A stretch of DNA of 64,000 nucleotides from Brevibacterium yomogidense (GTDB lineage Bacteria; Actinomycetota; Actinomycetes; Actinomycetales; Brevibacteriaceae). The notes beneath the pieces were generated by a model. That model was not told the DNA's origin, searched no databases, and worked only from the letters and a program-made list of their open reading frames with translations. The position numbers and the translations under genes were made by a program. This document shows, one piece after another, positions 32,495-39,563 of the stretch. How positions within the stretch are numbered: position 1 is the stretch's first letter; every line of letters starts with the position of its first letter. The stretch lies in NCBI RefSeq assembly GCF_016107685.1, contig NZ_JABASY010000001.1, positions 152,187 through 216,186 on the forward strand, in the 5' to 3' direction.

Positions 32495-34657
32495 TCATCG
32501 CGCGGATCCCGGGGTCGTCTGTGCGGAGGAGCCGCCCACCTCGCGCACCGACCGGTCCGGGCCCGGACCCTCTGCTCCCGGCACCCACACCGTGAAGAGC
32601 GCTCCCCGCAGAGGCGGGACCATGTCCGCGAGCTCCGCTTCGTCGCACAGCTCCGCGCCGGAGCCCTGGACGTCGATCGCCCCGTGCATCCGGCGCACCG
32701 CCTGCACCGCGAGGGACAGCCCCACCCCGCGCGACGCGTGCTCCAGCCGGCCTGCGCCGGCGCCCGCCGTGGCCCCGTCGTGCTTCGTCGACCACCCGCG
32801 CTCGAACACGCTCTCCAGCGCGTCGTCGGGGATTCCGGGTCCGTCGTCGCTCACCTCGATGACGAGGCCCGAGGCGCCGGCCCCGGAGAACCGCACCCGC
32901 ACCGTCCTGCGGTCGGCCGGGACGGCTTCCGCGCTCACGGCGTCGAACGCGTTGTCGACGAGGTTCCCGACGATGGTGACGAGATCCCGATCGTCCGCCG
33001 TGATGGAACCGCGGAGCTCCTCCGTGTCGAGCTCCATGCGAATGCCGCTCTCTGCCGCCTGCGACATCTTCGTGAGCAGGAGCGCAGAGAGGACGGGGTG
33101 GTCGAACCCGTCCAGCAGGTTGTCCGCCGGTCGCTCCGCCTGCTCGATCTCCCGGGTGGCGAACGCGACGGCCTCGTCGAACGACCCCGTCTCCACGAGC
33201 GACACGATCATGTGGAGACGATTCGCGTACTCGTGGGTCTGCGATCGGAGGGATTCGGAGAACGACCGCACGGAGACGAGCTCCCCGATGAGCTCCTGGA
33301 GCTCCGTGTGGTCCCGCATCGTCATGACCCACGTGTCCGGCGACATGGACGCGGGCTGCTGGTTGACGACGAGGATGCGCCGTGTCGTGTAGTGGATCTC
33401 GTCGCGGGCGTAGCGCCCCTCCGACAGGAGCGCCTTGAGCGAGTAGTCGAGGTCGAGCTCCTGCAGCGGCACAGGGGTGCGGGCGCGCTGATCGGGCATT
33501 CCCAGCAGCTCCGCCGCCTCCGAGTTGAAGAAGACGACCCCCTGGCTGCGGTCGACGAGCACGAGCCCCTCCGACACCGCGCGCAGGACCGACGAGTAGT
33601 AGTCGAGGACGGCGCCCAGCTCCTTCGTCCCGTAGTCGCCGGTGACGCGACGCAGTCCGCGCAGCGTCACCCAGTTCGCGGTGACCCCCAGCAGGACGGT
33701 GAGTCCGCCCATGAGCCAGATCGTGCGCGCCTGGGGTGCGAAGTCCGCGCGGATGCCGTCCGGGCTGAGGCCGACGACCGCCGCACCGACGACGCGGGCC
33801 TCCTCGTCCGCAGTCACCTCGCTGCTCGCCGCGTCCGCTGTCGCCGAGGCGCCCGACCGCGTCCGAGGCGCGCGCGACGAGGAGGTCCCCGCGTCTCCGC
33901 TGAGCGCGCCAGCCGCGTCTGCCGCCCCGTCTGAGTCTGTGCCTGAGTCTGAGCCTGCAGCACCGTCCGCATCGGAAGGGTACGCCACGATCGGTGCGAC
34001 GGCGAAGAGCAGGTCGACGCTGCCGTCGATGTACCGCACGGACGTTCCGTTCGCGGCGATCTCGTCGATGTCGAGGCGCGACGCCGCCGCCCGAGCACGC
34101 GAGTTCACCTCGTTGTCGGATGTGACGACGACAGGGCGTTCGCGCGGGGTGTCCACTCCCCCCACGGAGGCGCTGCCCAGCCCCTCACCCGCCTCCAGCT
34201 GGGAGGCGGGGATGACCTCGACGACGTCGACGCCGTAGTCCGCGCGGATGTCCTCCAGCCGGTCGACGAGGACTGCGTTCTCCTGGGAGTCGGCGAGGAA
34301 GACCGGCAGCGGAGCCGGATCGGCGTCGTCCCTGTCAGCTTCGACCGCGACGATGTGATCGAGGACCAGCGTCGACCGCGCGAGCGATTCGGCGGTGCTC
34401 ACGAGCTGCCGCTCCGCGCGCCGGTCGTTCTGCTCGCTGAGCAGGAAGTAGAGGAGTGTGCTGACGAGGAGGACGATGCCCACGAGCATCACCCCGTTGG
34501 CTGCCACGATGCGGCCGGCGACCCCTGCGTCCGCGAAGGGCAGGCGCCTGCGCTTCTCCCCGTTGGGCGGGGCGGCGCCGGGCATGCCGGGCACCCGGGG
34601 GCCGGTGGACCGGGCCGGTTCCGTGCGTCCGGAGGACGATCGTCTCAGAGGGGGCAT
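32495..34657 (-). CDS. CitA/DcuS-type sensor histidine kinase
   Basis: A 720-residue kinase. A cytoplasmic basic N-terminus (about 40 residues) leads to one membrane helix (GVMLVGIVLLVSTLLYFLL), then a periplasmic PAS-like sensor domain, a second helix (IWLMGGLTVLLGVTANWV), a cytoplasmic PAS (SEGLVLVDRSQGVVFFNSEA), the dimerisation His in SQTHEYANRLHMI and an ATPase core with N box NLVDNAFDAV, G1 DDGPGIP and G2 GVGLSLAV. The sensor domain is interrupted by a ~65-residue Asp/Ser/Gly/Ala-rich insertion. The ATG at 34657 is chosen as closest to the conserved start; upstream in-frame codons cross the copZ promoter. It pairs with the CitB/DcuR-type regulator after it. Confidence 0.86.
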   Translation of the reverse strand: MPPLRRSSSGRTEPARSTGPRVPGMPGAAPPNGEKRRRLPFADAGVAGRIVAANGVMLVGIVLLVSTLLYFLLSEQNDRRAERQLVSTAESLARSTLVLDHIVAVEADRDDADPAPLPVFLADSQENAVLVDRLEDIRADYGVDVVEVIPASQLEAGEGLGSASVGGVDTPRERPVVVTSDNEVNSRARAAASRLDIDEIAANGTSVRYIDGSVDLLFAVAPIVAYPSDADGAAGSDSGTDSDGAADAAGALSGDAGTSSSRAPRTRSGASATADAASSEVTADEEARVVGAAVVGLSPDGIRADFAPQARTIWLMGGLTVLLGVTANWVTLRGLRRVTGDYGTKELGAVLDYYSSVLRAVSEGLVLVDRSQGVVFFNSEAAELLGMPDQRARTPVPLQELDLDYSLKALLSEGRYARDEIHYTTRRILVVNQQPASMSPDTWVMTMRDHTELQELIGELVSVRSFSESLRSQTHEYANRLHMIVSLVETGSFDEAVAFATREIEQAERPADNLLDGFDHPVLSALLLTKMSQAAESGIRMELDTEELRGSITADDRDLVTIVGNLVDNAFDAVSAEAVPADRRTVRVRFSGAGASGLVIEVSDDGPGIPDDALESVFERGWSTKHDGATAGAGAGRLEHASRGVGLSLAVQAVRRMHGAIDVQGSGAELCDEAELADMVPPLRGALFTVWVPGAEGPGPDRSVREVGGSSAQTTPGSAR

Positions 34658-34744
34658 TTCCTCAATTGTGCACGAGATGCCGCAGTCCGAGATGCCGGAG
34701 GTGTGCCGATTCGGCGACAACACGGGCATCGGACCACTGGCGAA

Positions 34745-34763
34745 TATACCCCAAGGGGGTATA
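34745..34763. promoter_or_regulatory. CsoR-type copper operator upstream of copZ
   Basis: Perfect arms TATACCCC (34745-34752) and GGGGTATA (34756-34763) flank AAG. This is the G-tract palindrome bound by CsoR/RcnR-family metal repressors, and it lies 79 nt before the copper-chaperone gene. The same site could also influence the divergent sensor-kinase gene. Confidence 0.75.
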
Positions 34764-34842
34764 CGCTGACGGGGTCGAACGATGAGAAGAGCTTGGCGCA
34801 CCAGGAGGAACCTGATGCGCCGGGAGAGGGAGAGCGATCACG

Positions 34843-35055
34843 ATGGAGACCACCACACTCACCGTCCAGGGAATGACCTGCGGACACTGCGTCTCAGCGG
34901 TGAAGGAGGAGATCGGTGCGATCGCGGGTGTTGCGGAGGTGCAGGTGGATCTCGTCGAGGGCGGCGACTCCCCCGTCACCGTCACGTCCGAGTCGCAGCT
35001 GAATCGCGAGGACCTCGCCGCCGCTGTGGACGAGGCGGGCTACACACTCGTCTGA
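34843..35055 (+). CDS. copZ: Heavy-metal-associated (HMA) copper chaperone
   Basis: A 70-residue ferredoxin-like protein with the Cu(I)-binding motif GMTCGHCV at residues 10-17. This is the CopZ length and pattern. It carries cytosolic Cu(I) to a P-type ATPase and to the CsoR repressor. It lies behind a CsoR-type operator, but neither csoR nor copA is present nearby, so the regulon is split in this genome. It stands alone between a sensor kinase and a small membrane protein gene. Confidence 0.93.
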   Translation: METTTLTVQGMTCGHCVSAVKEEIGAIAGVAEVQVDLVEGGDSPVTVTSESQLNREDLAAAVDEAGYTLV

Positions 35056-35083
35056 GCGAGCGGTCCCGGTCGCCTGCGGACTG

Positions 35084-35380
35084 TCAGTGGAGGACGGGGC
35101 CGTCGATCTCGGAGTCGAGTTCCTTGCGGGACACGACCCAGTTGAGGATGAACGCGACGAGGGTGGCGACGACGAACGCGATCCCGCCGTACAGGGCGGG
35201 CATGCCCATGCGGAGGACGACGGCGAACCCCTCTTCGGAGAGCTTGCTGCCTTCGGTCGCGACGGCGGACACGAGGAACGTGACGATCCCCGCGATGAGG
35301 CCGAAGCGCACGGCGTCGCCATAGGGAACGCTCTTCCGGTTCTTGTGGCGGTCGCGGCGCTGAGAGTTCTTCTTTTCCAT
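35084..35380 (-). CDS. Small two-helix membrane protein, unknown function
   Basis: A 98-residue protein with a basic, Lys/Arg-rich N-terminus (MEKKNSQRRDRHKNRK), then two hydrophobic helices (FGLIAGIVTFLVSAVAT and PALYGGIAFVVATLVAFILNWV) and an acidic C-terminus. Positive-inside charge puts both ends in the cytoplasm. I do not recognise a family. It diverges from the anchored protein at 35472 and converges on copZ. Confidence 0.65.
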   Translation of the reverse strand: MEKKNSQRRDRHKNRKSVPYGDAVRFGLIAGIVTFLVSAVATEGSKLSEEGFAVVLRMGMPALYGGIAFVVATLVAFILNWVVSRKELDSEIDGPVLH

Positions 35381-35471
35381 GTCCGGCCCAGTCTACCGCC
35401 GGCGCCTGCGCCTGTGCCGCCCCCGTCCGCGACCGGGTGTCCGACTGCAGGGCACATGGCACACTGTTTCT

Positions 35472-36074
35472 GTGTCCCGACCACAGCTCACGCTGCCCGG
35501 ATGGGTCGCGGTGATCGCCGCGGCCATCCTCGTCGTGCTCCTCGCCTTCGCGTTCCTCATCAGTCCCGACCGGGGCCTGCGGGTGGAGGCGAAGGTGCAG
35601 CCCACGGGCGCGGCCCTCGTCCAGGACTCCGCCGTCCCTCCGTCCGACCTGCGGTTCGACATCGATCAGATCCGCACCCACCTGCTGGATCGCACCGCCG
35701 ACGACGCCGCGACGATCGACGCGCAGGCGACGGAGGCGCTGCTCTACTGCGATGAGTGCATCAGCCACGGCACCCCCCTGGAGGTCGACGGCACCACGTT
35801 CCAGGTCGCGCTCCTCACCGCGCCGGGCACGGACACAGTCTTCTCCGCCGCCGTCATCGGCGAGCAGGCCGGTGAACCGGTCGTCCAACTGATAGTTTCA
35901 GGGCAGGATCTCACTCTCACACCGGGACGCGGCGGCACCCTGGTCGCGCAGGAGTCGCGCTACACGTCCACGGACGAGCCCTGCTGCCCGTCCGGGTGGT
36001 CGGTGCAGGTCTACAGGTTCCACGACGGACGGTTCGAAGCCGGCCAGAGGATCTCCAGCGCGGGGAACGCCTGA
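35472..36074 (+). CDS. Membrane-anchored extracytoplasmic protein, unknown function
   Basis: About 200 residues from a GTG start. One N-terminal membrane helix (WVAVIAAAILVVLLAFAFLI) is followed by an outer domain with two cysteine pairs, LLYCDECISHG and DEPCCPSGWS, which may form disulfides. The reading frame extends upstream to 35379 but that part overlaps the divergent gene. The GTG lacks a clear ribosome site, so a leaderless message or another start is possible. It ends 75 nt before the OmpR-type regulator and may be part of the same signalling unit, as an envelope lipoprotein-like partner. No family is recognised. Confidence 0.6.
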   Translation: MSRPQLTLPGWVAVIAAAILVVLLAFAFLISPDRGLRVEAKVQPTGAALVQDSAVPPSDLRFDIDQIRTHLLDRTADDAATIDAQATEALLYCDECISHGTPLEVDGTTFQVALLTAPGTDTVFSAAVIGEQAGEPVVQLIVSGQDLTLTPGRGGTLVAQESRYTSTDEPCCPSGWSVQVYRFHDGRFEAGQRISSAGNA

Positions 36075-36149
36075 CGTTCATCGCGCCGGGGCGTGAGCAC
36101 CGCAGAGGTGAGGCCCGCACGGGGGTTCAGCAGGGGGGGGAGAGGCACC

Positions 36150-37346
36150 ATGCACATCGTCCTTGTGGAGGACGACGAGGTGATCCGCGAGACGACGCAG
36201 ATCAGCCTCGAGCGGTTCGGCTACACGGTGACCGCGTTCGAGGACGGCCGCGAAGGCTACGAGTTCGTCGCCGCACACGGCGCGGACGCCGTCCTCCTCG
36301 ACCTCATGCTGCCCACGATGAATGGCGCCTCGATCACGCGGGCGATCCGCGAGCGGTCGACGGTACCGATCATCATCGTCTCCGCGCGGTCCGAACCCAT
36401 CGACATCGTCCAGTCGCTCGAAGCGGGTGCGGACGACTACCTCACGAAGCCGTTCGACATGCAGGTGCTCAACGCGCGCATCCGCGCGGTCGTGCGCCGC
36501 TTCATCACGGCCGGCACCGGGTCGATGGGCTATTCCCCCGCTCCCGTCGCCGGACACACAGTGCGGGAGACCGCGATCGGCCCCGGCGGCCGCATCATCA
36601 GCGGTGGGGAGCTGCCGGAGGTGCTGGGCCCCACCCCCGGGTTCGATTCACCCCACCGGTTCGGCACATCCGGCACAGCAGAGCCGGAGCAGGTGCAGAC
36701 CGGCCCCCTGCCCATCCAGCCCGTCCCCTCGCACGCCGGCTGGAAACGGCCGGCTGAACCCACTCCCGTTGCCGCCCCACCGCCCGCAGAGGCGTCGCCC
36801 GAGGTGGGAGCGGCTGGGGAGCCCGCAGGCGCCTCGGCCCCGGTTCCGACTCCCGAGGTCCCGTGGTCGTCCCCGGACCCGTCCGCAGTCCCCTGGTCGT
36901 CGCCCGAGCAGAGCGCGGTCCCGGCGGCGATGCCCGCAGCGCCGCAGTCGCCTCCACCTGCACAATCGGCCCCCTCGCCCCCACCGTCCGCCGCGCAGGC
37001 ACCTCCTTCGCCTCCGCCGTCCGCCGCGGCGCCGGCCACCCCGCTCGATGCTGTGGGAAACCGCCGCCTGCAGCTGGGATCGCTCATGATCGACACCGGC
37101 CGGCTCACCGTCGAGATCGACAGCGAGGAAGTCCACCTCACCCCCACCGAGCTGCGGATCCTCATGCTCCTGACGGAGGAGCCCGGCCACGTGTACTCGC
37201 GGGAGAAGATCGCCTACACCGTGTGGGGGTACCAGTGGGCGGGCGACTCACGCGTCGTCGACGTCCACATCCAGCGGCTGCGGAAGAAGATCGGTGCGTC
37301 GCGGATCGAGACCGTCCGCGGCTTCGGCTACCGGTTCGCCGGCTGA
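36150..37346 (+). CDS. OmpR-type response regulator with an unusually long Pro-rich linker
   Basis: A 398-residue regulator, compared with about 230 for the family. The receiver (residues 1-120) starts MHIVLVEDDE, with the phospho-acceptor in AVLLDLMLPTMNG and LTKPFDMQVLNARI. The winged-helix DNA-binding domain is the last ~100 residues (LTPTELRILMLL, YSREKI, VDVHIQRLRKKIG, VRGFGYRF). Between them lie about 170 residues rich in Pro, Ala and Ser, including a near-perfect ten-residue duplication (VPWSSPDPSA / VPWSSPEQSA at 36858-36917). The start ATG 36150 has a G-rich AGAGG upstream. The sensor kinase follows 18 nt later. Confidence 0.88.
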   Translation: MHIVLVEDDEVIRETTQISLERFGYTVTAFEDGREGYEFVAAHGADAVLLDLMLPTMNGASITRAIRERSTVPIIIVSARSEPIDIVQSLEAGADDYLTKPFDMQVLNARIRAVVRRFITAGTGSMGYSPAPVAGHTVRETAIGPGGRIISGGELPEVLGPTPGFDSPHRFGTSGTAEPEQVQTGPLPIQPVPSHAGWKRPAEPTPVAAPPPAEASPEVGAAGEPAGASAPVPTPEVPWSSPDPSAVPWSSPEQSAVPAAMPAAPQSPPPAQSAPSPPPSAAQAPPSPPPSAAAPATPLDAVGNRRLQLGSLMIDTGRLTVEIDSEEVHLTPTELRILMLLTEEPGHVYSREKIAYTVWGYQWAGDSRVVDVHIQRLRKKIGASRIETVRGFGYRFAG

Positions 37347-37364
37347 CGGAAGCGGAGCACCCCT

Positions 37365-38657
37365 GTGTCACTGCGCTGGAAGATCGTCCTCCTCGTCATC
37401 ACGTCGGTCGTCATCGCCGCGCTCAGCTGCGGTGTCGTCGTCCGGCAGTCCGCAGCGCGGGCGGAGGCGGAACGACAGCGCGCGGACGTGACGGAACAGC
37501 TCAACCACGCCGTGTCCGTGTACTCCGACACCGGCGTTCTCACCCTCAACACGATGATCAACGACCCCGACCTGCCGGCGGAAGCCCGCGACTCCGCACT
37601 GGCCGGGCACTCCGTCACGACCATGCACCCGGTCGACGGCGAGGACTACCTGTGGGCCGCCGCCCCCATCCGGGTCGGCTCGCACGAAGCCGTCATCTCC
37701 GTGCGGCAGTCGACCGCGGAGTCGGAGCGGCTGCTCGCGGGGATCGACCGGGCGGTGCTCCTGGGCATGCTGGGGTCGGCGCTGCTGATCGGCGGGATCT
37801 CGACGTTCGCGGCGGGGCAGATCTCGCGCAGGCTCACCCTGGGTGCGCAGGCGGCACGGCGGATCGCCCACGGCGACACGTCCGCGCGGGTGTCCGACGT
37901 CATCGACTACGGCGACGACGAAGTGGCCGACTTCGCACAGGCCGTCGACTTCGCCGTCGAGAGGCTCACGGAGAAGATCGAGTCGGAGCAGCGGTTCACG
38001 GCGGACCTCGCGCACGAGATGCGGACTCCGCTCACCGGACTGGTGAACGCGGCGAACCTCCTGGAGGAGGAGTCCCGGCCGGCCGAACTCGTGAAGGAGC
38101 GGGTCGCACGCATGCAGGTGCTCGTCGAAGACCTGCTCGAGGTGTCACGACTGGACGCCGGACGCGCGGAGACGATGATGTCCTCCGTCGTCGTCGACGC
38201 GAGCATGCATTCGCTCATGAGCACTCTCGAGGGCTCCGGCGTCCTCGCGGGGCATGCCGTCGACGTCGAGTACGGCGCAGGCGACACCCGGATCGTCACG
38301 GACCAGAGGCGGTTCGAGCGCATCATCACGAACCTGCTGGTCAACGCCGTGAAACACGGCGGGGACCCCATCCGCGTCGACATCCGCCCCGACGCCGTCG
38401 TCGTCATGGACTCGGGTCCCGGCTACCCGCCCGACATCGTCGCGACCGGGCCCACCCGGTTCGTGTCCGCGGGCGGCGGGGGCATGGGCCTGGGCCTCGT
38501 CATCGCGCAGGGCCAGGCACGCCTGCTGGGCATGTCGATCGAGTTCGCGAACGGGGAGAACGGCGGCGCCCACACGACAGTGCGGTTCCCACCCGTGCCG
38601 GAACCGGCCTCACCGTCCGCCGCAGCCCCGGAGCCGCAGACCCCGACGGCCGGGTGA
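37365..38657 (+). CDS. Sensor histidine kinase partner of the OmpR-type regulator
   Basis: A 430-residue membrane kinase starting at GTG 37365. Helix 1 is KIVLLVITSVVIAALSCGVVV. A short outer sensor region follows, then helix 2 (LLGMLGSALLIGGISTFA), a HAMP domain, the dimerisation motif FTADLAHEMRTPLTGLVNA with the phospho-His, and an ATPase core (NLLVNAVKHGG, DSGPGYPPD, GGGMGLGLVIAQGQ). The N-box and G-boxes are intact. The overall layout resembles actinobacterial envelope-stress kinases (CseC/MtrB-like), but the signal is unknown. Confidence 0.87.
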   Translation: MSLRWKIVLLVITSVVIAALSCGVVVRQSAARAEAERQRADVTEQLNHAVSVYSDTGVLTLNTMINDPDLPAEARDSALAGHSVTTMHPVDGEDYLWAAAPIRVGSHEAVISVRQSTAESERLLAGIDRAVLLGMLGSALLIGGISTFAAGQISRRLTLGAQAARRIAHGDTSARVSDVIDYGDDEVADFAQAVDFAVERLTEKIESEQRFTADLAHEMRTPLTGLVNAANLLEEESRPAELVKERVARMQVLVEDLLEVSRLDAGRAETMMSSVVVDASMHSLMSTLEGSGVLAGHAVDVEYGAGDTRIVTDQRRFERIITNLLVNAVKHGGDPIRVDIRPDAVVVMDSGPGYPPDIVATGPTRFVSAGGGGMGLGLVIAQGQARLLGMSIEFANGENGGAHTTVRFPPVPEPASPSAAAPEPQTPTAG

Positions 38658-38957
38658 TGCCGGGAGCACTGGCGGTGGGTTGGCGGCTGGGCGGTCCGCA
38701 GGGCACAGGCGGCCGTGGCGCACGGCACAGAACGTTCATTGCGCGTTTTCGTTTTTGAGTGCATCGTTTTCAACACCGTACTGGCTCAGTGCACTGTCTG
38801 TGATGTCTCAGGACTTGAGTGACAGTTCTGCCTCAGGACATCGGTGACACTGTCCACTCAGCCGCGCAAAAGCGCACTCAGTTGAGAAGATGCGCACTCA
38901 GCCGTGAAGGCGGGCGCTCGGCCGTGAAGGCGGGTGCCCGGTCGTGAAGATTCGCGC
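38658..38957. other. Repeat-rich intergenic region, possible insertion-sequence scar
   Basis: No gene is present. Two direct repeats with IS-end-like sequence (38807-38849) and a strict 20-bp tandem array (38855-38960) occupy most of it. The rest (38658-38790) shows no structure I can name. Confidence 0.55.
38807..38849. mobile_element. Possible terminal remnant of an IS481-type insertion sequence
   Basis: Two 18-bp direct repeats, CTCAGGACTTGAGTGACA (38807-38824) and CTCAGGACATCGGTGACA (38832-38849), agree at 15 of 18 positions with 25-bp spacing. From memory, short GTGTCACCGATGTCCTGAG-like repeats occur at ends of actinobacterial IS481-family elements. No transposase or opposite end is present, so this would be a scar. 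Confidence 0.35.
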
Positions 38958-38960
38958 TCA
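38855..38960. repeat. Five and a half 20-bp tandem repeats
   Basis: Units start at 38855, 38875, 38895, 38915 and 38935, with a partial copy at 38955. The period is exactly 20. The consensus is near CACTCAGCCGTGAAGGCGGG, and the third and fourth copies are the most alike. The array reaches the stop codon of the DUF1990-like gene on the minus strand. Confidence 0.8.
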
Positions 38961-39563
38961 GGTGCGCAGGGCACGGGCGTAGCGTCGGCGGTACACGACC
39001 TGCGCGATGCGCACCAGCGGGTCCGCGAAGCGCCAGATCCCAGCTCCCGGCCGCGATGCCGAACGCAGCACGAGGAAGACCCTGTCATCAGCCTCCCCCT
39101 CCGTCCCCGTCACGAGGAGGAACGACTCCTCACCCGTCACCGGATGGCCGGGCTCCGTGGCGTACGTGAAGCCGCGACGCGACCGAGACTCGACCACCGC
39201 AACGATCCGCGCCGGCTCCGGCAGCCGGAACGGCCCCAGGCGGACGTGGATCGTCGGCCGCTGTCCCGCAGCGACCTTCACGGGCCTCGCATCCCGACCC
39301 ACCAGACCTGCCTGCCCCGTCCGGTCCGACCGACCCGCCTGACCCGGGTCCTCCACCTCGATGTCGAAGCCGCTGCGGATCTTCACCTGCCAGTGGAGGA
39401 GCTCATCCGCGGCCCGCTCGAACACATCGCGACCGTGCCCCACGAAGAACGCCGCTTCGAAGCAGCGGTACCCCGCGGGCCGGTCGATCCACCGCCCCCG
39501 CAGCGGCTGGGTGAGTGCAGCGTCAGCAGCCGCTCGGGCCGGCGGCCCAGCGTCAGCCGTCAC
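38958..39563 (-). CDS. DUF1990-like protein
   Basis: A 201-residue protein whose GTG start overlaps the stop of the trehalose fusion gene (GTGA). The core AADELLHWQVKIRSGFDIEVEDPG, the VAAGQRPTIHVRLGPF segment and the ending YATEPGHPVTGEESF fit the DUF1990 family seen in Actinobacteria and plants, which has no established biochemical function. A basic insertion (about residues 69-90) interrupts the core. Translational coupling to the trehalose enzyme is the only functional clue. Confidence 0.65.
   Translation of the reverse strand: MTADAGPPARAAADAALTQPLRGRWIDRPAGYRCFEAAFFVGHGRDVFERAADELLHWQVKIRSGFDIEVEDPGQAGRSDRTGQAGLVGRDARPVKVAAGQRPTIHVRLGPFRLPEPARIVAVVESRSRRGFTYATEPGHPVTGEESFLLVTGTEGEADDRVFLVLRSASRPGAGIWRFADPLVRIAQVVYRRRYARALRT

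Noticed and set aside
38855..38960. CRISPR array
   Set aside because: The 20-bp units are contiguous with no unique spacers, so it is a plain tandem repeat.
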